Translations under genes and position numbers: made by a program
Notes under the pieces: model-generated
What the model was told of the DNA's origin: nothing
The model's database searches: none
What the model saw: the letters and a program-made list of their open reading frames with translations, nothing else
Source of the DNA: a virus
Strand: one strand, 5' to 3'
IMG/VR virus record: IMGVR_UViG_3300042988_000067
Coordinates: 1 to 64,000 of that record
DNA length: 64,000 nt
Shown: one piece after another, positions 1 through 8,214 of the stretch
Position numbering within the stretch: the first letter of the stretch is position 1
How the letters are laid out: every line of letters starts with the position of its first letter

Positions 1-124
1 CACCTTGGTGTAGTGCCAGACGTGCTTGACGCATGGTTACTGTGGTGGGGATTGGTGCGGGTGGTTCGATGTATGGGTCAGGCGTGTTGCCTTCTGCAAG
101 CCAGACCTTGTATTGCTCGTAGTC
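1..124. repeat. Third copy of fibre-cassette repeat (partial)
   Basis: These 124 bases match 2997-3120 and 63015-63138 without a difference I can see. After base 124 the three copies diverge at DNA level while the protein stays similar. The window begins inside this repeat, so either the source sequence was broken at a repeat or the cut is arbitrary. Confidence 0.85.
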
Positions 125-202
125 GGAGTTTCCGTCAACGAATGGAATAAACCCAATGTCGGAGAAGACACCGTTGTTGTCTTTAGCAAGTTGGTAATTC
201 AT
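1..202 (-). CDS. Fibre-associated chaperone-like protein, C-terminus cut by window edge
   Basis: About 67 codons are visible, starting at the ATG one base after the stop of the upstream fibre gene. The segment encoded by bases 1-124 is identical in DNA to two complete paralogues (2821-3201 and 62839-63219), including the MRQARLALHQG motif typical of small proteins encoded just downstream of phage tail-fibre genes. Residues 1-25 are divergent. By analogy it may help fold or trim the fibre, or be a small fibre component; this is inferred from position only. Confidence 0.75.
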   Translation of the reverse strand, partial: MNYQLAKDNNGVFSDIGFIPFVDGNSDYEQYKVWLAEGNTPDPYIEPPAPIPTTVTMRQARLALHQG

Positions 203-203
203 C

Positions 204-1337
204 TTATAACTCCGCAGAAGCAGTCCAGTTGTATGTCATGCCGTAATAAGTTGTCACCCCACCCGTATAGAGAAGGTTCAGCATTGTTGTGTCGCTTCCG
301 TTGTCGAAGAAGGCTATGTTGCTTACGTTGCCGCCGACAGCGTTATTTATCATTGTTACCTTATTGGCATTAGATGAAGCATCTGTGGTTGCGATTGTTG
401 GGGTGATTCGTTTAACTACGGCAAAAGGTTTGCTCGTCCCGATATATGCTGTACCACCCGCAGGGAAATACTCCTGCACCCGACCCTTCTCGTAATACCT
501 CTGACACAACGCCAATTCAGTCTGATACGGACGCTGTTCAAATGCGGTTGCGGTTGAGCCGACTTCTAGTTGTACACCTGTGACAAATAGCGTTGCAGAG
601 GTGGTTCCAACAACGGATACTGCGCCTGTTGCTGACGGATAGTTTCCCGCCGCCCAAGTATTAGCCGTGCCAGAATAATTGGCACCTGCGCCCAAACTAA
701 ATGTCACATACAGACCCAGACTGCTGTCCGTTGTCCATGTCCCAGAGGTATCTCCCGGAATTGTTATGCTAACCTTAGTCCACGTTGCGGCTGTCAATGA
801 CGGGGTTAAGAACGGGTAACTTCTATTTCCGGCACCATTTCTAATGGATCCACCAATAGTCCCTCCTTGGGAACTATTTATCCAGAACGATAAAGTCACC
901 GTCTTGGCGTTGGCTGTACCCCATGCAAAATCTTGGATGTTATAACCTTCAACGGTTTGGTATATTTGAAAAGCATCTGTCGCAAGTACGGAGTATGCGC
1001 TTGCGCATTGCGCACCGAGAACATAAGGAAACCCACCGGAAGCATAATTTACGGTTCCAAAGTTTCTTGCTAATGTGAATTTTCCTGACTGCGTAGCGTC
1101 ATACTTCCAACGATCAATGGTGTACCCAACAGTAGTAGTGTTTCCACCATTGAACCTCTGGTCAATCCGCATATCGCCATTGATAATCCGATTCCTGAAC
1201 CCACCGAGTTGACCACCGTTGATACTAGCGACACCCGCTACATTCCCTGATCCGTCCCATGTGAGTACGTCTGATCCACCCATAGTGAGGACGCCTTGGG
1301 TTCCACCTGCGTTTGTTTTGATTCCTGCGCTTGCCAT
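204..1337 (-). CDS. Tail fibre protein with CQRYY-type C-terminal domain
   Basis: A 377-aa fibre protein. A short variable N-terminus leads into GFRNRIINGDMRIDQR (about residues 47-62), then a beta-rich middle, then the QLEVGSTATAFEQRP...ELALCQRYY block (about residues 257-283) seen in many phage fibre and baseplate-distal proteins. The C-terminal quarter is unlike its paralogue at 3203-4222, as expected for a receptor-binding tip. The stop lies one base before the start of the small partner gene at 202. Likely a host-receptor or glycan-binding fibre subunit; ligand unknown. Confidence 0.8.
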   Translation of the reverse strand: MASAGIKTNAGGTQGVLTMGGSDVLTWDGSGNVAGVASINGGQLGGFRNRIINGDMRIDQRFNGGNTTTVGYTIDRWKYDATQSGKFTLARNFGTVNYASGGFPYVLGAQCASAYSVLATDAFQIYQTVEGYNIQDFAWGTANAKTVTLSFWINSSQGGTIGGSIRNGAGNRSYPFLTPSLTAATWTKVSITIPGDTSGTWTTDSSLGLYVTFSLGAGANYSGTANTWAAGNYPSATGAVSVVGTTSATLFVTGVQLEVGSTATAFEQRPYQTELALCQRYYEKGRVQEYFPAGGTAYIGTSKPFAVVKRITPTIATTDASSNANKVTMINNAVGGNVSNIAFFDNGSDTTMLNLLYTGGVTTYYGMTYNWTASAEL

Positions 1338-1340
1338 GTG

Positions 1341-1946
1341 TTATACCTCGTATGAACCGTTGATGTAGAGAGCGTCAACGGATGTATCCATTGCAATAGG
1401 GATTGGCGCGCCACCCCCTGTTGCTGTTGAATACAAGTAGTACGCCGCTTCACCGTTATTTACGTACCCCCACGGGTAATGCCCCGCAGTCATCAGCAGG
1501 TTATTGGCGGCGACTGTGCATACGCACCCAGAGAATGTTGCATTGGCGGTATAAGGAAGACCCGTAATCTTTAAGTTGCCTGTTCCTGTGTGGGCGGACC
1601 ATGCTGTTACGCAACTGAAGAACACTCTCCGACCTATCTTTGTGTACCGCCCAGTTCTCGTCCCATAAGTTCCTACCCCTGCCGTGGTTGTTCCCTCTGT
1701 AACAGGAACCCACGTCCCTTCCTCATAGTCGGTAAGAATCTCACTTGTTACAGTTCCAGAACCATCAGACGTTGCGGAGAAGTCTATACCCACTCCACTT
1801 GCCATAACGATGTTCGCGGCAGTAGTTGATCCAGTTCCAACCAACGTACCCGTAGCACTAGGCAGTGTGACCGTGATCGCAGAACCTATAGACGGTGCGG
1901 TTAGATCAACGGAGCCGCCACCGGAGGAGTTTAGTTTCAGGCTCAT
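1341..1946 (-). CDS. Fibre domain protein (DYEEGTW type)
   Basis: A 201-aa protein. A Ser/Thr/Gly-rich N-terminus is followed by TDYEEGTWVPV and GRYTKIGRRVFF (about residues 72-110). This beta-rich module is usually the C-terminal half of phage tail-fibre proteins, here standing alone. The same module occurs in the 296-aa protein at 4226-5116, so the two are partial paralogues. Overlaps the upstream gene by 4 nt, so translation is probably coupled. Structural role inferred from family and position. Confidence 0.7.
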   Translation of the reverse strand: MSLKLNSSGGGSVDLTAPSIGSAITVTLPSATGTLVGTGSTTAANIVMASGVGIDFSATSDGSGTVTSEILTDYEEGTWVPVTEGTTTAGVGTYGTRTGRYTKIGRRVFFSCVTAWSAHTGTGNLKITGLPYTANATFSGCVCTVAANNLLMTAGHYPWGYVNNGEAAYYLYSTATGGGAPIPIAMDTSVDALYINGSYEV

Positions 1947-2569
1947 GCTGATGCCCCCTTGATGATTGCGAAGTTGATTATCGGGGTGTCCGAGGCTGTT
2001 CCAGATACTGCCGCGAACCAGACTTGGAAGTTTCCCGTTTGCGCTCTGGTGGTAAACGAATAGAAATTCGTTGAATTATTTAAAGAGAGAACAACAACAT
2101 CAGATGCAGATACCAAAGAGTTATTTACCGTAAACGATTGCCACGTTGCTGTACCTGCGGCAGTAAACATCGTGATCTGCCCAGTTGGCTTATTGATCGT
2201 CACCGCAGTAGTCCGTGATGTTGCTTGCGTTACCGTGCCGCCTGCGCCTGTGCCGTACCCAAGTGCCGCACTGGCACTGACAGACTTGATGGTTCCGTCA
2301 CCGTCAATAGCCGCAACTTCGGTACCAGAGTAGTTAACAAAACTGGCAATCCGACCAGACGCTCCGTTGTTTGCCCCGCCACGGATCACTGCGCCTGTAG
2401 CGATTCCAGAACCACCTGCGTTATGCAGGTACGCCCCTACTTCTGCACCAACTGCCGTGTAGGAGTGAAGCCTATAGGATGGGGTAATCCCAATACCAAC
2501 ATTCCCACTCGCATCCTCCTGAATCGCAGTGGAGTCGATGCCAGTTGTTCCGTTAAGTACAATACTCAT
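1943..2569 (-). CDS. Fibre domain protein (GYGTGAGGTVTQ type)
   Basis: A 208-aa protein. The N-terminus (LNGTTGIDSTAIQ, GNVGIG) resembles repeat-rich fibre shafts. From about residue 103 it has GYGTGAGGTVTQATSRTT...INKPTG, a recurring all-beta fibre or decoration domain that here runs to the C-terminus. It lies in a run of fibre genes with short or no gaps. Probable minor fibre or tip subunit. Confidence 0.7.
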   Translation of the reverse strand: MSIVLNGTTGIDSTAIQEDASGNVGIGITPSYRLHSYTAVGAEVGAYLHNAGGSGIATGAVIRGGANNGASGRIASFVNYSGTEVAAIDGDGTIKSVSASAALGYGTGAGGTVTQATSRTTAVTINKPTGQITMFTAAGTATWQSFTVNNSLVSASDVVVLSLNNSTNFYSFTTRAQTGNFQVWFAAVSGTASDTPIINFAIIKGASA

Positions 2570-2578
2570 TTATAACCC

Positions 2579-2824
2579 CTAAACAATAGTCCAGACCGCG
2601 TTCGGGTCGATGGTAACCGTTACCCCTGCGGCAATCGTAATTGGTCCGGCAGATACGGCATTATAAGCCCCCAAGAGCGTATAGTTGGTAGTCACGGTCT
2701 GGTTGTTCAGATGAAAAATACTATCTGAACCACCGCCCTTTGCGCCACCCACACTCAGCATTTCTGGGGTGATAGACCCAGCAGGGATTGTGGACCCAGC
2801 AGGTTGATTGCCAGCGTAACTCAT
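2579..2824 (-). CDS. Small fibre-cluster protein
   Basis: An 81-aa protein, Gly/Thr-rich and predicted beta, with a C-terminal ITIAAGVTVTIDPNAVWTIV-like segment common in phage fibre ends. Its ATG overlaps the stop of the preceding gene (ATGA), the same junction seen between 62839-63219 and its downstream gene. Exact function not recognised. Confidence 0.6.
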   Translation of the reverse strand: MSYAGNQPAGSTIPAGSITPEMLSVGGAKGGGSDSIFHLNNQTVTTNYTLLGAYNAVSAGPITIAAGVTVTIDPNAVWTIV

Positions 2825-3201
2825 AGTGTGCCCGCCAAAGTAAACAGGTTGTCCAGATCGGTTTCGGTCAAGTTGAGTGCCGTTGCCATGTTGGTCACCA
2901 GTGCATCATCCCGCTTCACTTCAGTGGCGTACTCCCATGTGATCTTGTCTGCTTCTGCGCCTGCGGCGATAGCGGCGTTGACCGTGGTGAGAAGTCCACC
3001 TTGGTGTAGTGCCAGACGTGCTTGACGCATGGTTACTGTGGTGGGGATTGGTGCGGGTGGTTCGATGTATGGGTCAGGCGTGTTGCCTTCTGCAAGCCAG
3101 ACCTTGTATTGCTCGTAGTCAGCGTTGCCGTCAGCGAAAGGGATTACAAGTCCGTCATCACGCTGAACGGAGTTGCCGAGGTGTGTCAGTGTGTATGCCA
3201 T
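2821..3201 (-). CDS. Fibre-associated chaperone-like protein, copy A
   Basis: A 126-aa protein. The start chosen is the ATG two bases after the fibre stop, preceded by CGGAG. The N-terminus is MAYTLTHLGNSVQ, the middle has PDPYIEPPAPIP, and the C-terminal helical part has TMRQARLALHQGG and WEYATEVKRDDALV. This architecture is common in small proteins paired with fibre genes. It differs from copy B (62839-63219) only near the C-terminus (end AGTL versus AASL). Role in fibre assembly is inferred. Confidence 0.78.
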   Translation of the reverse strand: MAYTLTHLGNSVQRDDGLVIPFADGNADYEQYKVWLAEGNTPDPYIEPPAPIPTTVTMRQARLALHQGGLLTTVNAAIAAGAEADKITWEYATEVKRDDALVTNMATALNLTETDLDNLFTLAGTL

Positions 3202-3982
3202 GCTATAACTCCGCAGAGAACGTAAATGGAGAACCACCAGAACAGTAGGTTTGGTATTGACCTGCGGCAGTTACTTGAAGCGTCATATCGCACGAATCTG
3301 CCGATCTGGTATTCAACGATTCAGTTGCCGCCGTTACGTTTGATCTCGTCCATGTAACTCCCGCCAAAGACATACTAGGAGCAATCCGCATGGTTACTGG
3401 GAACTTGATTTGTCCGTAATATACAGCCCCTGCCGCTACCCTGTACCCATAGGCATTTATTGCTGTGGTTGTCGGGTCAATCTGCCAGTAGTACCTCTGA
3501 CACAGCGCCAGTTCAGTTCCATACGGACGCTGTTCAAACTCGGTTGCGGTGGAGCCGATTTCTAGTTGGAACTCGCTAACCAGATACGATTTTGATGCTA
3601 CCGAGTTTGCTGTATCGTCATAGATTGTAACGGCTAGTCCGAGAGATGCTTCAGCCGCGCCAAGTGTGTATGTTGTGGAAATAGTTGTGCAAGTGTTGTT
3701 GGCGACAGGAAGCGCACTTGACGTGTGGATAGATGTTGTTGCCGTGAACGTGTCAATCGTAGACGTTGGCTTGAGCAACTGTATTTTGAAGTTACGGGAA
3801 CCTCCCGTGTTCTGGTACACCTTGCAACTAACCGTTATTGTTTTGCCATTCAGGTCGATTACGTTTGCTGACTCGAGCCTTGTTTGCGCGAGGAACTGCC
3901 CAGTTGTCCAAGTACCGTCTGGTGTTCCTATCGCCGTGTTACTCGTAAATCCGATGGCTTGCGCTGTAGTCGTGCCGTTGAG
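2924..3982. repeat. Long direct repeat, left copy
   Basis: This about 1059-bp stretch appears identical to 62942-64000, at a constant offset of 60,018 bp. The bases just before it (2840-2923) also align to 62858-62941 but carry three single-base differences, and further left the sequences are unrelated. The repeat covers most of the small fibre-partner gene and the C-terminal three quarters of the 339-aa fibre gene. Confidence 0.9.
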
Positions 3983-4222
3983 CGTTCCAGATACCGTAGT
4001 GCCGCCAGAAATGTATACGATCCACCTATCAGCAGAACCGTAAATATTATTGGTTGCGGTCAGGGCGACACCAGTTCCGCGCTGTCTTACAATCCCAGAA
4101 CCATTGATAATCCGATTCCTAAACCCCGCGAGTTGACCGCCATTCAGGCTGGAAGCCGTATACGCATTCGCCGTGGTAAACACATCATCGGCCAACATTG
4201 CATTTTGAATTTTAGTGGTCAT
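3203..4222 (-). CDS. Tail fibre protein, copy A
   Basis: A 339-aa fibre protein with GGQLAGFRNRIINGSGIVRQRG near residues 27-48, SADRWIVYISGG, and QLEIGSTATEFEQRPYGTELALCQRYYW around residues 218-245, followed by a tip of about 90 residues. It shares the N-terminal signature and CQRYY block with the 377-aa fibre but has a different tip. The paralogue at 63221-64000 is identical over the visible 260 codons. Likely an alternative or additional receptor-binding fibre. Confidence 0.82.
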   Translation of the reverse strand: MTTKIQNAMLADDVFTTANAYTASSLNGGQLAGFRNRIINGSGIVRQRGTGVALTATNNIYGSADRWIVYISGGTTVSGTLNGTTTAQAIGFTSNTAIGTPDGTWTTGQFLAQTRLESANVIDLNGKTITVSCKVYQNTGGSRNFKIQLLKPTSTIDTFTATTSIHTSSALPVANNTCTTISTTYTLGAAEASLGLAVTIYDDTANSVASKSYLVSEFQLEIGSTATEFEQRPYGTELALCQRYYWQIDPTTTAINAYGYRVAAGAVYYGQIKFPVTMRIAPSMSLAGVTWTRSNVTAATESLNTRSADSCDMTLQVTAAGQYQTYCSGGSPFTFSAEL

Positions 4223-4225
4223 ACA

Positions 4226-5116
4226 TTAGACCTCGTACTGGAAGTTGAAGTAGATATACTTGTTTGTCCCAGTTGGGCAGTTTGCTGTGGTGATCTGTGT
4301 ACGCTGGCCGTTGGTTGCGTTGTTGTGCTCTATAAACAGTGTATTAGATGAAGCTTGCACAGACGCATAGAATGGGCCGACAAGACTAGACCATGTGCCC
4401 CCATCAAGAGCGATTGGGATTACGGTTGTTTTTGCAGATTGGAATGGAAGCGCACCTGTAATCTGCAACGACCCAGATGCAGTACCTAGCGTAAAGGAGG
4501 AAGTAAGAATCTTTCCTTGCACTAAACAACGGTTGCCTATCTTCGTGTAGCTGACTTCTCTCGTGGAATAGGTAACCGCTAAAGTCCCCGGTGTGGTAAA
4601 CGTCAGAGCAATGCCTGTATCGGTTACTGTCCCTTCCTCATAATCATCCAAGGTGTTCGGATCAGTGGACGCAGATTGAGTCGCCGGAAACTTAATTTGC
4701 CCACCCTGATTGTCGATCAAACCAGTGGTTGTCGGGGTTGCAATGGTCGGGCTAGAGATAGTAGGTGTAGTAATAGTAGGGCTTGTTCCGCGAACGATTG
4801 ATCCTGTACCAGTTACTGGTGAGGCAAAGCTACTGTCAATTACGCTTCCGCCGCTGGGTACGGTCGCGGTCCCTGACAATGCAAGAGCTGCGATGATTAT
4901 GTTTAAGCCAGATGCGGGGGCGGTCACAAAGGTGACGTTGGTCCCGGACTGCGTGAAGTCGCTACCCGCCAACTGAACAACTCCACCGACAGTAACCAAG
5001 ATGCTATTGATGGTAGGCGGTGTCCAAGTCAAAACGAACGTGGCGGTGGTGCCGTCACCCACGTCTGTGTAGACTGGGTTGTTGCTGTAGATTAGCGGGT
5101 TACCTACCATGCTCAT
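4226..5116 (-). CDS. Tail fibre protein with DYEEGT module
   Basis: A 296-aa protein. The N-terminal part (about 1-95) has YSNNPVYTDVGDGTT and LTWTPPTINSILVTVGGV, a beta-sandwich domain often used to attach fibres to the virion. The middle is Thr/Pro/Ile repeats (TPTISSPTIATPTT), and the C-terminus has LDDYEEGTV...SYTKIGNRCLVQGK. The first of two nearby ATGs is taken, with GGAG about 9 bases upstream. Probable adaptor-bearing fibre whose tips are supplied by the downstream genes. Confidence 0.75.
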   Translation of the reverse strand: MSMVGNPLIYSNNPVYTDVGDGTTATFVLTWTPPTINSILVTVGGVVQLAGSDFTQSGTNVTFVTAPASGLNIIIAALALSGTATVPSGGSVIDSSFASPVTGTGSIVRGTSPTITTPTISSPTIATPTTTGLIDNQGGQIKFPATQSASTDPNTLDDYEEGTVTDTGIALTFTTPGTLAVTYSTREVSYTKIGNRCLVQGKILTSSFTLGTASGSLQITGALPFQSAKTTVIPIALDGGTWSSLVGPFYASVQASSNTLFIEHNNATNGQRTQITTANCPTGTNKYIYFNFQYEV

Positions 5117-5122
5117 GATCTG

Positions 5123-5458
5123 TTACTCCAGATAGGCTGCAATTGCGTCGCAGGAGGTTGCCGTGTTGCTGATGACGCACAACTGGTCGCCGTTGTTCAG
5201 AACCACCTTGTCGATGTCACCGTTGATCACAACGATTGCACTCCCAACCGGAACGTCTGCGCCCATCGTTGCTGGGGTTGCACCACCAACAAGGTAGTAG
5301 TTGGTTGAGCTGCGCTTGATGTAAGCGCAAGCCTTAATGGTTGACGCAGTAGTGTTTGAGATCCGCAGACCGATCACAACGACGCCGTTTGCGGCAGACG
5401 TGTAAATGATCTGTTCCGAAGTCCCTACGTTGCGATGCAGTGAGTTATTAAAAGCCAT
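5123..5458 (-). CDS. Small beta-rich virion protein (SLHRNVGT type)
   Basis: A 111-aa protein beginning MAFNNSLHRNVGTSEQIIYTS and ending ATSCDAIAAYLE, with an Ig-like or jelly-roll alternation of short strands. Similar small proteins occur beside phage fibre genes. Strong AAGGAG-like site upstream. Function not established; minor tail or decoration component is most likely. Confidence 0.6.
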   Translation of the reverse strand: MAFNNSLHRNVGTSEQIIYTSAANGVVVIGLRISNTTASTIKACAYIKRSSTNYYLVGGATPATMGADVPVGSAIVVINGDIDKVVLNNGDQLCVISNTATSCDAIAAYLE

Positions 5459-5468
5459 TTACTTCTCC

Positions 5469-6752
5469 TTAACCTAACGCCAAAGCCATCGCTTGGGCTT
5501 CTGATAATGTGCCTAGTGCGACCCGTGCAGCCGCCGCAGTCGTTGATCCGGTACCGCCCTGTGCGACAGCCAACGGGGCAACCAGAGTCAAGCCAGCTGA
5601 TGTCAGAGTCGCCACATTTGAGCCGCCAGCGGTGAACCCGATTTGGTTCGGCGCCGCCAGATACATGCCCGTGTCGGTGTCTGCGCTGAATGCAACAGCA
5701 GGGGCTGATGCACTGCCTGAAGTGAACAGGCCGGAGGTGGTAAACACGGTCTGCGCGTCCAGCACGTTGGTGCCATCGCAATATAGGATGACCCGATTGT
5801 TGGCCTGAATGCTGATACCAGACCCAGCAGACGTTTTCACGGTGAGGGAATAAACGCCAGTGGTGCTGTTATCGATGTACCAGACGGTGACGACGTTCGG
5901 GACGATGACGTTGATGTTGGCTGTCAGGGCGCCAGTAAACTTGATGATCTTGTATCCGGCCTCGGTGCCAGTTAGCGTGACATTGGAACCGCCGGCCACG
6001 TTCTTGACCAGTTGGCTGTAGGCAAAGATGGTCGAGCGGCCAATACCGACCGTGTACCAAGCGGTACCGGAGCAGCAGATAATGCACGACTCATCAGGGG
6101 CAAGCTGGATGCTGCCTTGACCATCAATAAGATCTGCACCGGCAGCATCAACTGTGGTGGTCCCAGCCGAGATGTTGCGAAGCAGAAAGAAGAAATCGTT
6201 ACCGATACCGGATGCAGCTGGCAAGCTGATCGTAGCTCCGGCGCTATCCAAATACAGGATCGAGCGGTCACCCGCACCAATCGTAAATGATGTTGCGCTG
6301 ACAGATACCGTGTGACTTTGGTTAAGCGTGGCACCAATGGCCTTTAAACCGTAGCCAGCAAGCGATGCGGCGTCTGCGGTGCTACTGCCTACCCCAAATG
6401 CCACCGCCGCCCATGCGCCGTTTACGGTCGAATTATCGGTCAGATACACGTACTTTGACTGACCGGAGGCGACCGTAGTGATCGTGTTCCCGCCATTGTC
6501 GGCAATGGTGATTGAGTCTGCACCAAAGTTGCGGATCAGAGAGTCCTGCCCAGTGGCCGCCTGATTTGCGGCAGGCATGGTGATAGTCAGCAGCGGAAGG
6601 GTCGGCGTAACGTCCATGATACGCGCTACAACGTCACCAGTGGCTGTGAAGCTGGGCCACTCTAGGGTGACGTCAGCCGACAGGGTAATTGCTCTGTACG
6701 ATACCTCGGATGGGGTAACTGGCGAGCCGCCAAAAGGATCAACGTAACTCAT
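5469..6752 (-). CDS. Long tail fibre or tail-spike N-terminal type protein
   Basis: A 427-aa protein. The N-terminus (about 1-130) holds repeats of the type ITLSADVTLEWPS and GNTITTVASGQSKYVYLTDN. The middle is beta-rich. The C-terminus ends AVAQGGTGSTTAAAARVALGTLSEAQ, the short collagen-like or coiled segment that closes many phage fibre genes. Overlaps the upstream adaptor gene by 4 nt (ATGA). Likely the virion-attached fibre base on which the later fibre cassettes act. Confidence 0.75.
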   Translation of the reverse strand: MSYVDPFGGSPVTPSEVSYRAITLSADVTLEWPSFTATGDVVARIMDVTPTLPLLTITMPAANQAATGQDSLIRNFGADSITIADNGGNTITTVASGQSKYVYLTDNSTVNGAWAAVAFGVGSSTADAASLAGYGLKAIGATLNQSHTVSVSATSFTIGAGDRSILYLDSAGATISLPAASGIGNDFFFLLRNISAGTTTVDAAGADLIDGQGSIQLAPDESCIICCSGTAWYTVGIGRSTIFAYSQLVKNVAGGSNVTLTGTEAGYKIIKFTGALTANINVIVPNVVTVWYIDNSTTGVYSLTVKTSAGSGISIQANNRVILYCDGTNVLDAQTVFTTSGLFTSGSASAPAVAFSADTDTGMYLAAPNQIGFTAGGSNVATLTSAGLTLVAPLAVAQGGTGSTTAAAARVALGTLSEAQAMALALG

Positions 6753-7384
6753 CGGACCACTGAACTCCTATCGAGGTTGCGCCTGTTCTCTTCTGAAGTA
6801 AGGCTCTGGGCGGCACGGTCATAGATTGCCTGCCACTGTTGCACCATCTCCAAGTTCTTCAGGAACGGTTGCGCTTCAAGCATGCAGGCTGACAAAATCA
6901 GTTGCGGACAGTATTCGGTTGTCCAGTTGGTTTGATTCTCTGACGAGAGAGGCTCTGGGCGCTCTCTGTAGACCAATTCAAACGGGTATGCATAGTCTGG
7001 GGTGCCTACCACCAAGAAATGGTCTTGGTCGTAGTTTGCGTAGTATCTGGGGGCACCTTGGACAGTAGGATCAGGCCAATAATTACGGCACCACTCATAA
7101 GTGCGCTCAAAAAGATTGGTGCGAGATAGATTGCCAGTGCCAGTGCCATAGTTGAAGCTGATTGTTTCGCGCCATCTGGCGGGCTTCTCGATGACCGGCT
7201 GACCGACCGTCATGGTGTTGGTCACGATGCGCTGCATGCCAAGGTTCTGGACCTCAGCGGCGATGCGGTTCTCGGCCATCATCACAAAACGGGGAAGTTG
7301 CGTAATGAACGGGTTGTCTTGACGGTCAACATACACAGTGATGTCGTTTATCAAGCTGTCATATGTCATTGCCGCAGCAGTCAT
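6749..7384 (-). CDS. Head-tail adaptor-like protein
   Basis: A 211-aa mainly helical protein: YDSLINDITVYVDRQDNPFITQLPRFVMMAENRIAAEV at the N-terminus, ETISFNYGTG and APRYYANYDQDHFLVVGTP in the middle, and a C-terminal helix with CMLEAQPFLKN. This pattern matches phage adaptor proteins that sit under the portal in podoviruses. ATG preceded by GAGGGG; overlaps the Rz1 stop by 4 nt. The exact gp number equivalent cannot be assigned. Confidence 0.6.
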   Translation of the reverse strand: MTAAAMTYDSLINDITVYVDRQDNPFITQLPRFVMMAENRIAAEVQNLGMQRIVTNTMTVGQPVIEKPARWRETISFNYGTGTGNLSRTNLFERTYEWCRNYWPDPTVQGAPRYYANYDQDHFLVVGTPDYAYPFELVYRERPEPLSSENQTNWTTEYCPQLILSACMLEAQPFLKNLEMVQQWQAIYDRAAQSLTSEENRRNLDRSSVVR

Positions 7385-7641
7385 TTACACCCCTCGATTA
7401 CAGCCTGTTGACCTTCAATGAATATTTTATCACGTTCACGGTCCACAAGCAGAGCTTTTACTTGTTCCCATACAGGCGATTCAGCCCCCAGAATCGCAAA
7501 CGTAGAAGGCTCGCGTGTAGGTTCCCAAGTGACGCAGCTAACCGGTACAGGAATCTCAACGAACTTCTCCTTTACGAATGGATTTGTTACGCAGGCCGTC
7601 AGGCTACTTACGATAATCACGCAGCAAACGCTTCGCAGCAT
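7381..7641 (-). CDS. o-spanin (Rz1-like outer-membrane lipoprotein)
   Basis: An 86-aa protein starting at the ATG after GGAG (MLRSVCCVIIVSS...). The signal peptide ends in a lipobox L14-T15-A16-C17, so the mature protein should be an outer-membrane lipoprotein. A Pro-rich stretch (EIPVPVSC, EPTREPST) follows, as in Rz1. The gene overlaps the end of Rz by 38 nt in another frame, the classic staggered spanin arrangement. It joins outer and inner membranes during lysis with the protein encoded at 7604-7990. Confidence 0.85.
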   Translation of the reverse strand: MLRSVCCVIIVSSLTACVTNPFVKEKFVEIPVPVSCVTWEPTREPSTFAILGAESPVWEQVKALLVDRERDKIFIEGQQAVIEGCK

Positions 7642-7990
7642 CGCAGTCTCCTTCACTTGGGTTCGGGGTCCATGAAATGAGGCCACCAGCGAGCTTTTGA
7701 TATTGCTGCACGCTGCTTTCGTATTTCTTCCTCCACATAGCTGCGGATTCTTGCTTCCTCTTGCCTTCTGCCGAGACCGTCTCTAATGCGGCTACCAATC
7801 GCGCAGTTTTCGCCTTCTCCATTGAGAGGGAAACAGCGGTTTGTGCAAGCTCCGCATTGGTAGCTTCTAGCTTGTTGTTCAAGGAGCTGATCTCGACTTT
7901 CAACGCGCCGATGTACAAGCCTGCCACCAAGGCGATCAGGCCAAGGCCAATCGCGGTTTTGTTTTGCCAGAGTAGATTGGTCAGCCACAT
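7604..7990 (-). CDS. i-spanin (Rz-like)
   Basis: A 128-aa protein with one N-terminal membrane anchor (about residues 11-30, IGLGLIALVAGLYIGAL) followed by a long periplasmic coiled coil (about 31-100). This is the expected topology of an inner-membrane spanin. Directly follows the holin gene, with its start touching the holin stop. Works with the o-spanin to fuse membranes at the end of infection. Confidence 0.87.
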   Translation of the reverse strand: MWLTNLLWQNKTAIGLGLIALVAGLYIGALKVEISSLNNKLEATNAELAQTAVSLSMEKAKTARLVAALETVSAEGKRKQESAAMWRKKYESSVQQYQKLAGGLISWTPNPSEGDCDAAKRLLRDYRK

Positions 7991-8214
7991 TACTTGGGTT
8001 CCGTGTCACGTTTTAACATTAGGGCACCGCCACCAGCAGCAAGTAGGCTGCCAACACCGATGCCGTACTTAACAATATCAAATGGAGTCTTAAGGAAGAT
8101 GAGGTCGTAACCAGCATACCCAAGGCCAGCCAGAACAGAGAGAACCCAAAGATAACGTCCAACATCGTGAGTTTCACCATCTACCCCAGTAAAAATGTCT
8201 TTTAAGATGCTCAT
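7990..8214 (-). CDS. Holin
   Basis: A 74-aa protein with two hydrophobic segments (about 19-41, YLWVLSVLAGLGYAGYDLIF; about 48-67, VKYGIGVGSLLAAGGGALML) and a short charged tail (KRDTEPK). Size, two membrane spans and position between endolysin and spanins identify it as a class II-like holin that opens the inner membrane for the endolysin. 4-nt overlap with the endolysin gene. Confidence 0.85.
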   Translation of the reverse strand: MSILKDIFTGVDGETHDVGRYLWVLSVLAGLGYAGYDLIFLKTPFDIVKYGIGVGSLLAAGGGALMLKRDTEPK

